Assembly: GCA_012518475.1 (NCBI GenBank)
Contig: JAAYSB010000011.1
Span: 1 to 8,311 of the forward strand
Length of the DNA: 8,311 nt
DNA from: Intrasporangiaceae bacterium
GTDB taxonomy: Bacteria; Actinomycetota; Actinomycetes; Actinomycetales; Dermatophilaceae
Direction of reading: 5' to 3'
Below the pieces are notes generated by a model. It was given only the letters and a program-made list of their open reading frames with translations. It was not told where the DNA came from and did not search any database. The translations under genes were made by a program, and so were the position numbers. Shown one piece after another: positions 1-7,456 of this stretch (positions are counted from its first letter, which is position 1; every line of letters begins with the position of its first letter).

Positions 1-659
1 CGCTGCTGGACAACTCCCGCGCCGAGATTGAACTGATCAACGCGCTGCTGCTGTCCCTGCCGGGCAGTCCGTTCCTGTACTACGGGGACGAGATCGGCAT
101 GGGCGACAACATCTGGCTCGAGGACCGGGACGCCTCCCGCACCCCGATGCAGTGGACGCCCGACCGCAATGCGGGCTTCTCCAGCGCCGACCCGGGCAAG
201 CTCTACCTCCCCGTTGTCAGCTCGCTGGTGTTCAACTACGCATCGGTCAACGTCGAGGCGCAGATGGCGCACAGCTCCTCCCTGCTGCACTGGGTGCGGG
301 GCATGCTCTCGGTACGTCGCGCCCACCCGGTCTTCGGCCTCGGCGAGTTCACGATCCTGGACAGCTCCAACGAGCACGTCCTGGCGTTCGTGCGCGCCCA
401 CCCCGAGCAGCTCCCCCCCGAAGACCGCTCGGCCCAGGCCGTGCTCTGCATCAACAACCTGTCCTCCCGTCCCCAGGCCACGACCATCACGCTGCCGGAG
501 GGGTATGCCTCCGCGGTGACCTTCGACCTGTTCGGCGGCTCGGGTTTCCCCGACATCAGTGCCGACCGCACGATCACCGTCACCATGGGCTCGCGCGACT
601 TCTTCTGGCTGGGCCTGGTCCCGGAGCAGGAGAAGACCACGAAGGACACGGATGGCTGA
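1..659 (+). CDS. treS: Trehalose synthase (maltose alpha-D-glucosyltransferase), C-terminal part, 5' truncated
   Basis: TreS interconverts trehalose and maltose in the cytosol; in actinobacteria the maltose feeds maltokinase and the GlgE glucan pathway. The reading frame is open from base 3 and gives 218 residues up to TGA at 657-659, roughly the last third of a usual protein of about 570-600 residues. Visible signatures are LLDNSRAEIELINALLLSLP, GSPFLYYGDEIGMGDN (the conserved GH13 segment after the barrel strands), SRTPMQWTPDRNAGFS and VNVEAQ. The rest is a C-terminal beta-sandwich region ending in a charged tail. The GH13 catalytic Asp/Glu/Asp residues lie upstream, outside the window, so activity cannot be judged here. 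The segment between LYLP and VNVEAQ reads VVSSLVFNYAS, unlike the DPVYGYQ form I remember from streptomycete and mycobacterial enzymes; this may be a lineage variant. The gene overlaps the next gene by 8 nt, implying one transcript. glgE may lie upstream, which is inference. Confidence 0.95.
   Translation, partial: LLDNSRAEIELINALLLSLPGSPFLYYGDEIGMGDNIWLEDRDASRTPMQWTPDRNAGFSSADPGKLYLPVVSSLVFNYASVNVEAQMAHSSSLLHWVRGMLSVRRAHPVFGLGEFTILDSSNEHVLAFVRAHPEQLPPEDRSAQAVLCINNLSSRPQATTITLPEGYASAVTFDLFGGSGFPDISADRTITVTMGSRDFFWLGLVPEQEKTTKDTDG
641..646 (+). promoter_or_regulatory. Shine-Dalgarno site deciding the maltokinase start
   Basis: GAAGGA lies 5 nt before the ATG at 652, inside the end of treS. 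It supports 652 as the start rather than the in-frame ATG at 559. The N-terminus of maltokinases also matches the shorter form, reaching the cap motif WIGDQRWYAAKG soon after the start. Confidence 0.7.
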
Positions 660-2115
660 GCTGCACAAGGGCACGACGCTGCGCCCCGGCAAGCTCGAGC
701 TGCTCACCGACTGGATCGGTGACCAGCGGTGGTATGCCGCCAAGGGCTCCACACCCGAGCTCACCGTCCTCGCGGCCTGGCGCCTCGGCGACCGGGACGG
801 TGAGGTCGGCATCGAGACCCACATCGTCCGGGACGACGGCGGGCCCGAGCCGGTGACCTATCAGGTGCCGCTCACCTATCGCGGTGCTCCGGCGGAGGAG
901 CTCGAGCACGCCCTCATCACGACCATGGAGCACGGTGTTCTCGGTCGCCGTTGGGTCTATGACGGGACCCACGACCCGGTGTATGCCCGTGAGCTCCTCG
1001 CCCTCCTGCGTGGTCAGGTCCGGGCCGAGTCGAGCTCGACGCCCGACGCGGTCGACGACCGCTTCGTCGGCGAACCCGCCCGCACGTGGGCGGACGAGCT
1101 CACGGTCCGCGGTGCGAAGGTGCTCGAGGGTGAGCAGTCGAACACGTCGATCATCCTCGACACGGTCGACCAGGTCGGGACCGGGCATCCGGTCATCGTC
1201 AAGGTGTTCCGGACCCTGGCGGCCGGCGAGAACCCGGACGTCGTCCTCCAGAGCGCGCTCCGCGAGTCCGGCAGCGACCGCGTCCCCGCCGTCGTCGGTG
1301 CAGTGCGCGGACGCTGGCCGGGAGACGACCGTGCGGAGGCGGTCGGTCACCTCGCTTTCGCCCAGGAGTTCATCCCGGGCACCGAGGACGCGTGGCGGGT
1401 CGCGCTGCGCGCGGCCATGTCCGACTCCGACTTCATCACCGCCGCCCGCGACCTCGGGGCGGCGACGGCCGCGGTGCATACATCCTTGGCAGCCGCGCTC
1501 CCCACGCGAGAGGCCACAGCGGCCGATATCGGCCGCATCACCGCGGTCATGCGGCGCCGGCTCTCGGGCGCCGGCGAGCTGGTCCCGGAGATCGCGGAGC
1601 GGGCCTCCGAGATCGAGGCCGTCTTCGCCGCCGCCGAGGATGTGGTCTGGCCGCCGCTGCAGCGCATCCACGGCGACTACCACCTCGGCCAGGTCCTGCA
1701 CTCCGACCAGCGCGGCTGGCTGCTCCTCGACTTCGAGGGTGAGCCGCTGCGGCCGCTCGCCGAGCGGACCGAGCCCGACTCGACCTTCCGGGACATCGCA
1801 GGCATGGTGCGTTCGCTCGACTACGCTGGCGGTTCGGCCGAGCAGGACGACCCGTCCCACTCGGCCCGGATGTGGGTCGACAACGGAGTCACCGCGTTCC
1901 TCGACGGATATGCCGGGACCGGGGACGACCCCCGCGACCACGACACCTTGCTCCGCGCCTTCCTGCTGGACAAGGCTCTCTACGAGGTCGTCTACGAGGC
2001 CCGCAACCGACCCACCTGGCTCGCCATCCCGGTCGCAGCCGTCACCCGCCTGCTCGACCAGGCCGGTGAGCACGCCGACCAAGACCACACCGAAGAAAGA
2101 GGGTCTTCCTCGTGA
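652..2115 (+). CDS. pep2: Maltokinase (ATP:maltose 1-phosphotransferase)
   Basis: Maltokinase (Mak/Pep2) phosphorylates maltose with ATP to maltose-1-phosphate, the donor used by the maltosyltransferase GlgE. The 487-residue protein is slightly longer than the usual 430-460. The N-terminal cap carries WIGDQRWYAAKG near residues 23-34. The ATP-binding lobe shows EQSNTSII (about 161-168) and IVKVFR with a probable ATP-contacting Lys184. The kinase core has the Brenner-type motif HGDYHLGQ at 340-347, with the presumed catalytic base Asp342, followed by the Mg-binding DFEGEP at 360-365. This aminoglycoside-phosphotransferase-like fold and these motifs are typical of Mak. All key residues are present, so it should be active. 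The start overlaps treS by 8 nt, and the stop shares bases with the glgB start. In some actinobacteria TreS and Mak are fused or form a complex; here they are separate but tightly coupled. A polar, acidic tail after about residue 470 looks disordered. Confidence 0.93.
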   Translation: MAELHKGTTLRPGKLELLTDWIGDQRWYAAKGSTPELTVLAAWRLGDRDGEVGIETHIVRDDGGPEPVTYQVPLTYRGAPAEELEHALITTMEHGVLGRRWVYDGTHDPVYARELLALLRGQVRAESSSTPDAVDDRFVGEPARTWADELTVRGAKVLEGEQSNTSIILDTVDQVGTGHPVIVKVFRTLAAGENPDVVLQSALRESGSDRVPAVVGAVRGRWPGDDRAEAVGHLAFAQEFIPGTEDAWRVALRAAMSDSDFITAARDLGAATAAVHTSLAAALPTREATAADIGRITAVMRRRLSGAGELVPEIAERASEIEAVFAAAEDVVWPPLQRIHGDYHLGQVLHSDQRGWLLLDFEGEPLRPLAERTEPDSTFRDIAGMVRSLDYAGGSAEQDDPSHSARMWVDNGVTAFLDGYAGTGDDPRDHDTLLRAFLLDKALYEVVYEARNRPTWLAIPVAAVTRLLDQAGEHADQDHTEERGSSS

Positions 2116-4445
2116 GCTCCACCCCCACCCATGAGGTCCCCGGCGCGATCGCGGCCCTCGTCCAGGGCCGGCACCAGCAGCCGCACGACCTCCTGGGACA
2201 GCACATCGTCGAGCACGGGCTGCTCGTGCGCGCCTACCGTCCTCTCGCGAGCCGCGTCCGGATCCGGTTCGAGGACGGTGTGATCGTCGACCTCGAGCAC
2301 GAGGCCCAGGGAGTCTGGCGCACCGTCCGGCTCGATGCCGACCGGTCCATGGACTACCGGATCCTCACGACCTGGGGCGACGGCGTGGAGCACGAGTCGG
2401 ACGACCCGTATCGCTTCGAGCCCACTCTGGGACCGATCGACCTCCACCTCATCGGCGAGGGTCGCCACGAGCAGCTGTGGACCGTCCTCGGCGCCCATGT
2501 GCGCCGCTACGACGGTCCCCTCGGCGAGGTCACCGGAGCCACCTTCGCCGTGTGGGCGCCGCGCGCCCGTGCGGTGCGGGTCATCGGCGACTTCAACGAC
2601 TGGGACGGCTCCGGCCACGCCATGCGGCTTCTCGGCAGCAGTGGCGTCTGGGAGCTCTTCGTGCCCGGCGTCGGCGAGGGCACCGCCTACAAGTTCGAGA
2701 TCCGCGGCGCGGATGACCAGGTGCGGGCCAAGGCCGACCCCATGGCCCAGCGCACCGAGGTCCCGCCGAGGACCGCCTCCGTCGTCACCGAGAGCCGGCA
2801 CGAGTGGGGCGATGCGGACTGGATGGAGAAGCGCTCCCAGAGCGACACCCACAACGGCCCGATGAGCATCTACGAGGTCCATCTCGGGTCCTGGCGCCAG
2901 GGTCAGACCTTCCGCGACATGGCCGAGCACCTCGTCAACTACGTCGTCGACCTCGGGTTCACCCACGTCGAGTTCATGCCGGTCATGGAGCACCCCTACG
3001 GCCCGTCGTGGGGCTACCAGGTCACCGGCTACTTCTCCCCCACGGCCCGGTTCGGCACCCCGGACGACTTCCGCTACCTCATCGACCGCCTGCACCAGGC
3101 CGGCGTCGGAGTCATCCTCGACTGGGTTCCCGGTCACTTCCCCAAGGACGCCTTCGCCCTGGCCCGCTTCGACGGTCTGGCTCTCTACGAGCACCCGGAC
3201 CCGCGGCGCGGCGACCAGCCCGACTGGGGCACGCATGTCTTCGACTTCGGGCGGCGCGAGGTGCGCAACTTCCTTGTCGCCAACGCCTGCTACTGGCTCG
3301 AGGAGTTCCACGCGGACGGACTGCGCGTCGACGCCGTCGCCTCGATGCTCTATCTCGACTACTCCCGAAACGACGGCCAGTGGCTCCCGAACGAGTACGG
3401 CGGCCGCGAGCACCTCGAGGCCATCGGCCTGCTCCAGGAGGCCAACGCCACCGCCTACAAGCGCAACCCGGGCATCGTCATGATCGCCGAGGAGTCGACG
3501 TCCTGGCCGGGTGTCACCAAGCCGACCGACCAGGGCGGACTCGGCTTCGGCCTGAAGTGGAACATGGGCTGGATGAACGACTCGCTCCGCTATCTCGGGG
3601 AGCAGCCGATCCACCGGCAGTACCACCACAACCTGCTGACCTTCGCGCTCATGTATGCCTTCAGCGAGAACTACGTCCTGCCCATCAGCCACGACGAAGT
3701 CGTCCACGGCAAGGGCTCCCTCCTCACCAAGATCCCCGGCAGCCGCTACGAGCAGCTCGCGACCCTGCGGGCCTACCTCGCCTATATGTGGTCGCACCCC
3801 GGCAAGCAGCTGCTCTTCATGGGCTCGGAGTTCGCCCAGCCGGGCGAGTGGGCCGACGGCCGCTCGCTGGACTGGTGGCTGCTCGACCACCCTGCCCACT
3901 ATCGGGTCCACGCCCTGGTCAAGGAGCTCAACTCCCTGTACCGCAGGCACGACGCCCTGTGGCGCCTGGATGCCTCGTCGGCCGGCTTCGAGTGGCTCGA
4001 TGCCGACGACAACGGCGGCAACACGGTCTCCTATCTCCGCTTCGCCGAGGCCGACCGGTCCGGGGACGTGGTCGCCGCCGTCGTCAACTTCAGTGGCGAT
4101 GCCAAGGAGTGGGTGCGGATCGGCCTACCGCGCGGTGGGCGCTGGCGCGTCGCGCTGGACACCTCCGGCTACGACGAGTTCAGCTCCCCCTCCCAGGCGG
4201 ACCGGGTGCTCGAGGCCGAGGAGGAGCCCTGGCAGGGCCAGCCGTTCAACGTCACGATCCGTCTCGCCGCGTTCTCGGCGCTGTTCCTCGTCCCGGATGG
4301 ACCGGACCCCGACGTGATCGAGGGGCCCGTGCCGGCCGAGGTCACCGCAGACCCCGAGGAGCTGGACACCCCCAACCAGGGTGACGGCGCCGCGCACGGC
4401 GAGGCGCCGGACGTCGAGGACACGGTGGAGGCCGACCTGCCCTGA
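2112..4445 (+). CDS. glgB: 1,4-alpha-glucan branching enzyme (GlgB)
   Basis: GlgB cleaves alpha-1,4 chains and rejoins them through alpha-1,6 links, making branched glycogen. The start is GTG at 2112, overlapping the maltokinase stop as GTGA; AAAGAGGG at 2096-2103 gives a good ribosome site 8 nt upstream. The 777-residue protein has an N-terminal N1 beta-sandwich (about 1-130), a CBM48 domain beginning near 142 (TGATFAVWAPRARAVRVIGDF), a GH13 barrel (about 250-620) and a C-terminal beta domain. GH13 regions are intact: DWVPGHFP at 337-344, GLRVDAV with nucleophile Asp407, MIAEEST with acid/base Glu460, and SHDEVVHGKGSL with Asp528. It ends in an extra 48-residue acidic tail (730-777; 15 Asp/Glu, no Lys/Arg), beyond where a typical GlgB stops. 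It is the third gene of the treS-pep2-glgB unit and should branch the glucan made by GlgE. Confidence 0.96.
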   Translation: MSSTPTHEVPGAIAALVQGRHQQPHDLLGQHIVEHGLLVRAYRPLASRVRIRFEDGVIVDLEHEAQGVWRTVRLDADRSMDYRILTTWGDGVEHESDDPYRFEPTLGPIDLHLIGEGRHEQLWTVLGAHVRRYDGPLGEVTGATFAVWAPRARAVRVIGDFNDWDGSGHAMRLLGSSGVWELFVPGVGEGTAYKFEIRGADDQVRAKADPMAQRTEVPPRTASVVTESRHEWGDADWMEKRSQSDTHNGPMSIYEVHLGSWRQGQTFRDMAEHLVNYVVDLGFTHVEFMPVMEHPYGPSWGYQVTGYFSPTARFGTPDDFRYLIDRLHQAGVGVILDWVPGHFPKDAFALARFDGLALYEHPDPRRGDQPDWGTHVFDFGRREVRNFLVANACYWLEEFHADGLRVDAVASMLYLDYSRNDGQWLPNEYGGREHLEAIGLLQEANATAYKRNPGIVMIAEESTSWPGVTKPTDQGGLGFGLKWNMGWMNDSLRYLGEQPIHRQYHHNLLTFALMYAFSENYVLPISHDEVVHGKGSLLTKIPGSRYEQLATLRAYLAYMWSHPGKQLLFMGSEFAQPGEWADGRSLDWWLLDHPAHYRVHALVKELNSLYRRHDALWRLDASSAGFEWLDADDNGGNTVSYLRFAEADRSGDVVAAVVNFSGDAKEWVRIGLPRGGRWRVALDTSGYDEFSSPSQADRVLEAEEEPWQGQPFNVTIRLAAFSALFLVPDGPDPDVIEGPVPAEVTADPEELDTPNQGDGAAHGEAPDVEDTVEADLP

Positions 4446-4475
4446 GCATGGACGATGCTCGGCTGCACAGCGCCG

Positions 4476-4487
4476 TGCACCGGTGCA
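4476..4487. promoter_or_regulatory. 12-bp perfect palindrome in the glgB-pgm gap, possible operator or hairpin
   Basis: TGCACCGGTGCA is its own reverse complement and its last base is the first base of the pgm ribosome site AAGGA. A further TGCAC lies at 4464-4468 and could pair instead with GTGCA at 4475-4479 (5-bp stem, 6-nt loop), so two alternative pairings exist. It could be a repressor site or affect pgm translation. Function is inferred from position and symmetry only, and no regulator family is recognised. Confidence 0.35.
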
Positions 4488-4491
4488 AGGA
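4487..4491 (+). promoter_or_regulatory. Shine-Dalgarno site deciding the pgm start
   Basis: AAGGA stands 7 nt before the ATG at 4499. The alternative in-frame ATG at 4448 has only a GGAG 17 nt away, so 4499 is preferred. The first residues from 4499, MISDRAGQPADPSDL, align with the remembered N-terminus of E. coli Pgm (M-A-I-H-N-R-A-G-Q-P). Confidence 0.75.
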
Positions 4492-4498
4492 TGGGGCC

Positions 4499-6157
4499 AT
4501 GATCAGCGACCGCGCAGGACAGCCAGCCGACCCCTCGGATCTCGTCGACGTCGCCCACCTCGTGACGGCCTACTACACCGAGGAGCCCGATCCGGAGAAC
4601 GTGGATCAGCAGGTGGCGTTCGGCACGTCGGGGCATCGTGGCTCGAGCCTGAAGACCTCCTTCAACGAGGCCCACATCCTCGCGACCACCCAGGCCATCG
4701 TCGACTACCGCCGCGAACAGGGGTTCGACGGACCGCTCTTCCTCGGCCGCGACACCCACGGCCTCTCCGAGCCGGCCTGGGCCAGCGCGCTCGAGGTGCT
4801 CGCCGCCAACGACGTGACAGTCCTGGTCGATGCCGACGACCGGTTCACGCCGACGCCGGCGCTGTCCCACGCGATCCTGCGGGCGAACGCCGGCAAGGTG
4901 ACCTCGGTGGGCGACCTGTCCGCAGCCGGCCTGGCCGACGGGATCGTCGTCACCCCGTCCCACAACCCACCCCAGGACGGCGGTTTCAAGTACAACCCCC
5001 CGCACGGCGGGCCGGCGGACTCCGACGCGACGAAGGTCATCGCCGTGGCCGCGAACGCCTACATCCGCGCGGGCCTGGAGGGGGTGCGCCGAGTTCCGTT
5101 CTCCCGGGCGCGCTCGGCGGCGCAGTCGTACGACTTCCTCGGCAGCTATGTCGATGACCTTCCCAGCGTCCTGGACCTGGACCGGATCCGGGAGGCAGGA
5201 GTTCGCATCGGTGCAGACCCGCTCGGCGGGGCGGCGGTGGACTACTGGGGAGCCATCGCCGAGCGGCACGATCTCGACCTCACGGTGGTCAATCCGCTCG
5301 TCGACGCGACCTGGCGCTTCATGACCCTGGACTGGGACGGCAAGATCCGGATGGACTGCTCCTCCCCTTCGGCGATGGCGAGCCTCATCAGCCGACGGGA
5401 TGCCTTCGACATCGCCACCGGCAACGACGCCGACTCCGACCGGCACGGAATCGTCACCCCCGACGCCGGCCTGATGAACCCCAACCACTATCTCGCTGTG
5501 GCCATCCAGTATCTCTTCGGCGGGGCCAGACCGCAGTGGCGGGAGGACGGCTTCATCGGCAAGACGCTCGTGAGCAGCTCGATGATCGACCGGGTCGCCG
5601 AGGATCTGGGCCGCCGCCTCGTCGAGGTCCCGGTCGGTTTCAAGTGGTTCGTCCCCGGCCTGCTCGACGGCTCGGGGCCCTTCGGCGGTGAGGAGTCGGC
5701 CGGTGCCTCGTTCCTGCGCCGGGACGGATCAGTCTGGACCACCGACAAGGACGGGATCATCCTCGCCCTGCTCGCCTCCGAGATCCTCGCCGCCACCGGC
5801 CGGACACCGAGCCAGCTGTACGCCGACCTCACCGCCCGTCACGGCGAGCCCGCCTATGCGCGCATCGACGCCCCCGCAGACCGTGAGCAGAAGGCCAAGC
5901 TCGCTGCCCTGTCCCCCGACGACGTCAGCGCCGACACCCTTGCAGGAGAGTCGATCGTCGCCACGCTCACCGAGGCACCGGGCAACGGCGCCGCCATCGG
6001 CGGGCTCAAGGTCGTCACCGAGTCGGCGTGGTTTGCGGCCCGTCCGTCAGGGACCGAGGACGTGTACAAGATCTATGCGGAGTCCTTCCGCGGCCCCGAC
6101 CATCTCGCTGAGGTGCAGGCCGAGGCACAGGAGGTCGTGAGCGCGGCTCTCGCCTGA
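4499..6157 (+). CDS. pgm: Alpha-D-glucose phosphoglucomutase
   Basis: Pgm interconverts glucose-1-phosphate and glucose-6-phosphate in the cytosol, linking glycogen and trehalose metabolism to glycolysis. The 552-residue product matches the E. coli-type Pgm length (about 546). All signatures of the alpha-D-phosphohexomutase superfamily are visible: FGTSGHRGSS near the N-terminus, the phosphoserine loop VTPSHNP with Ser154, the Mg-binding loop GNDADSDRHG with Asp310, Asp312 and Asp314, the sugar-binding loop GEESAGAS at 397-404, and the phosphate-binding loop ARPSGTEDVYKIY with Arg515 to Glu520. It should be a working enzyme. It follows glgB after a 53-nt gap on the same strand, with its own ribosome site and a palindrome there. 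It may be the last gene of the glucan operon or have its own control. Its stop lies in an inverted repeat shared with the convergent gene. An in-frame ATG at 4448 would add 17 residues but is less likely. Confidence 0.95.
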   Translation: MISDRAGQPADPSDLVDVAHLVTAYYTEEPDPENVDQQVAFGTSGHRGSSLKTSFNEAHILATTQAIVDYRREQGFDGPLFLGRDTHGLSEPAWASALEVLAANDVTVLVDADDRFTPTPALSHAILRANAGKVTSVGDLSAAGLADGIVVTPSHNPPQDGGFKYNPPHGGPADSDATKVIAVAANAYIRAGLEGVRRVPFSRARSAAQSYDFLGSYVDDLPSVLDLDRIREAGVRIGADPLGGAAVDYWGAIAERHDLDLTVVNPLVDATWRFMTLDWDGKIRMDCSSPSAMASLISRRDAFDIATGNDADSDRHGIVTPDAGLMNPNHYLAVAIQYLFGGARPQWREDGFIGKTLVSSSMIDRVAEDLGRRLVEVPVGFKWFVPGLLDGSGPFGGEESAGASFLRRDGSVWTTDKDGIILALLASEILAATGRTPSQLYADLTARHGEPAYARIDAPADREQKAKLAALSPDDVSADTLAGESIVATLTEAPGNGAAIGGLKVVTESAWFAARPSGTEDVYKIYAESFRGPDHLAEVQAEAQEVVSAALA

Positions 6158-6177
6158 GCCGCTGCCCGTGGGCTCAG
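6154..6177. terminator. Inverted repeat between convergent genes, possible bidirectional terminator
   Basis: CTGAGCC (6154-6160) and GGCTCAG (6171-6177) form a perfect 7-bp stem around a 10-nt loop. The pgm TGA (6155-6157) is in the left arm and the ATP-grasp stop (TCA on plus, 6174-6176) is in the right arm. The position between convergent genes fits a shared terminator. There is no T-run on either side, so it would be a U-less hairpin of the sort proposed for actinobacteria. Termination is inferred, not shown. Confidence 0.5.
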
Positions 6178-7424
6178 CCGAGGCTGTTCGTCTCGTCCTT
6201 GATCCACAGGTCGATAAGACCGCCGAAGTGGCCCTCGAAGCGGTCCCACTCGTGCGGCGGATAGGTGGCCCGGATCGTGCTCGTCAGCAGTGTCCGGAAG
6301 TCGTCCGACGCGACCCAGTCGAGGACCATCTCATCGAGGTGGGGCAGGGCCGTCTCGCAGAACTCCCAGTAGCGGTCCGTCTCGAAGTGCGCGTCGGCGA
6401 GCTCCTGATAGGCGCCGAGCTTGGCCCCGTAGTCGAGCGCATCGTCGTCGGCGATCTCGAACCAGGGTGCGCTGTCGACCTGCGTGCGTGCAGTGCGGTC
6501 GGTGACGACACAGAACGTCGACCAGCGCAGCAGTGCCTTCATCGCCCACGGGAAGTAGTAGTGCAGCGAGGTCACGGCGACGTCCGGGCACGCGTTGGCG
6601 TAGTCGATCGGATAGATCTCCTCGTCCTTGACGAGCATCTCGCAGCTGTTGAACTCCCACCGGAAGAAGGCGTTGACGACCTGGCTGATGGTCCTGGCCT
6701 CCTGGCCGGCCGTCTCGGAGAGGAACCCGTGCGAGACGGCGTAGCGGTCGTGCATCGGCTCATCGGGCTGGAACTTCATGACCATGGTCTCCGGCCCGAT
6801 CGTCAGGGCCCGCGCGAACACGTCGTAGTCGTCGATGGACTCCTGGAGGTGCATGAGCATCTCCCCTGACTGGTCGTAGGCACGGTTGAGCTCGTCGGTG
6901 TCCTTGACCCGGGAGACCCCGCGCCAGCCACCACCGTCGAAGGGCTTCATGAAGAGCGGGTACCCCATGCTGTCCGCGATGGACTCCAGGTCGAAGGAGC
7001 GGTTGTACTTCGCCGAGGTGTAGGCCCACCGGGAGTTGTCCACCGGGTTTTTGTAGGGGACGAGGACCGTCTCCGGCACCTTCATGCCGAGGCGGATCAG
7101 CGCGCAGTACGCGGAGTGCTTCTCCATGGACTGGAACGTGAACGGGCTGTTGAGCAGATAGACGTCGTCCATGAGGGAGGCCTTCTTGAGCCACTCCCGG
7201 GGGTGGTAGTACCAGTAGGCGAGCCGGTCGACGACGAGGTCGTGTCGGGCGCGGTCACGAAGGTTGAAGGGCTCGATCGTCATCCGCTCGGTCCGGACCT
7301 CGTGACTGGTGCCGTCCCCGAGCGTGAGGACGCCCATGCGCGCGGCCAGCGTCTCGAAGGCGGTGGGCCAGTCCTCCTCGGCGCCGAGCAGCAGCCCGAT
7401 GAGGTGAGTGCGGTCGGAGGTCAT
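6174..7424 (-). CDS. ATP-grasp domain ligase, RimK/glutathione-synthetase-like, substrate unknown
   Basis: ATP-grasp enzymes activate a carboxylate as an acylphosphate and join it to an amine or other nucleophile. The 416-residue product is read from ATG at 7424, preceded by AAGGAG 6 nt upstream; an open frame continues to 7616 but overlaps the esterase gene and is of shadow composition. Residues 1-90 form a pre-ATP-grasp region. NSPFTFQSMEKHSAYCALIR at 92-111 and VPETVLVPYK at 116-125 resemble the usual lead-in (N-s-p, K, P-x-T). LFMKPFDGGGWRGVSRV holds the ATP-binding Lys160 and a glycine-rich loop. LQESIDDYDVFARALTIG at 193-210 matches the hinge and following Arg. Probable metal ligands are Glu262 and the DYAN motif (Asp274, Asn277). 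The C-terminal third (about 290-416) is Trp/Asp-rich and unfamiliar. No signal peptide or membrane segment is seen. It lies 32 nt downstream of the esterase on the same strand, so they are probably co-transcribed. The fold is fairly secure but the substrate is not known. Confidence 0.8.
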   Translation of the reverse strand: MTSDRTHLIGLLLGAEEDWPTAFETLAARMGVLTLGDGTSHEVRTERMTIEPFNLRDRARHDLVVDRLAYWYYHPREWLKKASLMDDVYLLNSPFTFQSMEKHSAYCALIRLGMKVPETVLVPYKNPVDNSRWAYTSAKYNRSFDLESIADSMGYPLFMKPFDGGGWRGVSRVKDTDELNRAYDQSGEMLMHLQESIDDYDVFARALTIGPETMVMKFQPDEPMHDRYAVSHGFLSETAGQEARTISQVVNAFFRWEFNSCEMLVKDEEIYPIDYANACPDVAVTSLHYYFPWAMKALLRWSTFCVVTDRTARTQVDSAPWFEIADDDALDYGAKLGAYQELADAHFETDRYWEFCETALPHLDEMVLDWVASDDFRTLLTSTIRATYPPHEWDRFEGHFGGLIDLWIKDETNSLG

Positions 7425-7431
7425 GCGGAGA

Positions 7432-7437
7432 CTCCTT
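7432..7437 (-). promoter_or_regulatory. Shine-Dalgarno site of the ATP-grasp gene
   Basis: On the minus strand this reads AAGGAG, 6 nt before the ATG at 7424, a near-ideal site. It fixes the start within the 32-nt gap after the esterase stop and argues against any longer version of the ATP-grasp protein. Confidence 0.8.
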
Positions 7438-7456
7438 CGTAGACGAGATCTGGTGC

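Noticed and set aside
205..258. TreS segment VVSSLVFNYAS in place of the DPVYGYQ form remembered from other genera
   Set aside because: Probably a lineage variant of TreS; without an alignment it cannot be called unusual.
580..2088. Minus-strand open frame of 502 codons opposite treS end and pep2
   Set aside because: Composition is that of a GC-rich shadow frame; the plus-strand frame carries intact maltokinase motifs.
1992..3950. Long minus-strand open frame of 652 codons opposite pep2 and glgB
   Set aside because: It is antisense to two clearly functional genes, has no recognisable motif, is dominated by Val/Gly/Arg/Glu as expected for the complement of GC-rich coding DNA, and spans a gene boundary.
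4169..5488. Minus-strand open frame of 439 codons opposite glgB end and pgm
   Set aside because: Shadow of pgm; crosses the glgB-pgm gap and shows no domain.
6168..6869. Plus-strand open frame of 233 codons inside the ATP-grasp gene
   Set aside because: Antisense to a gene with clear ATP-grasp motifs and a strong ribosome site; composition is Val/Arg/Leu-rich shadow.
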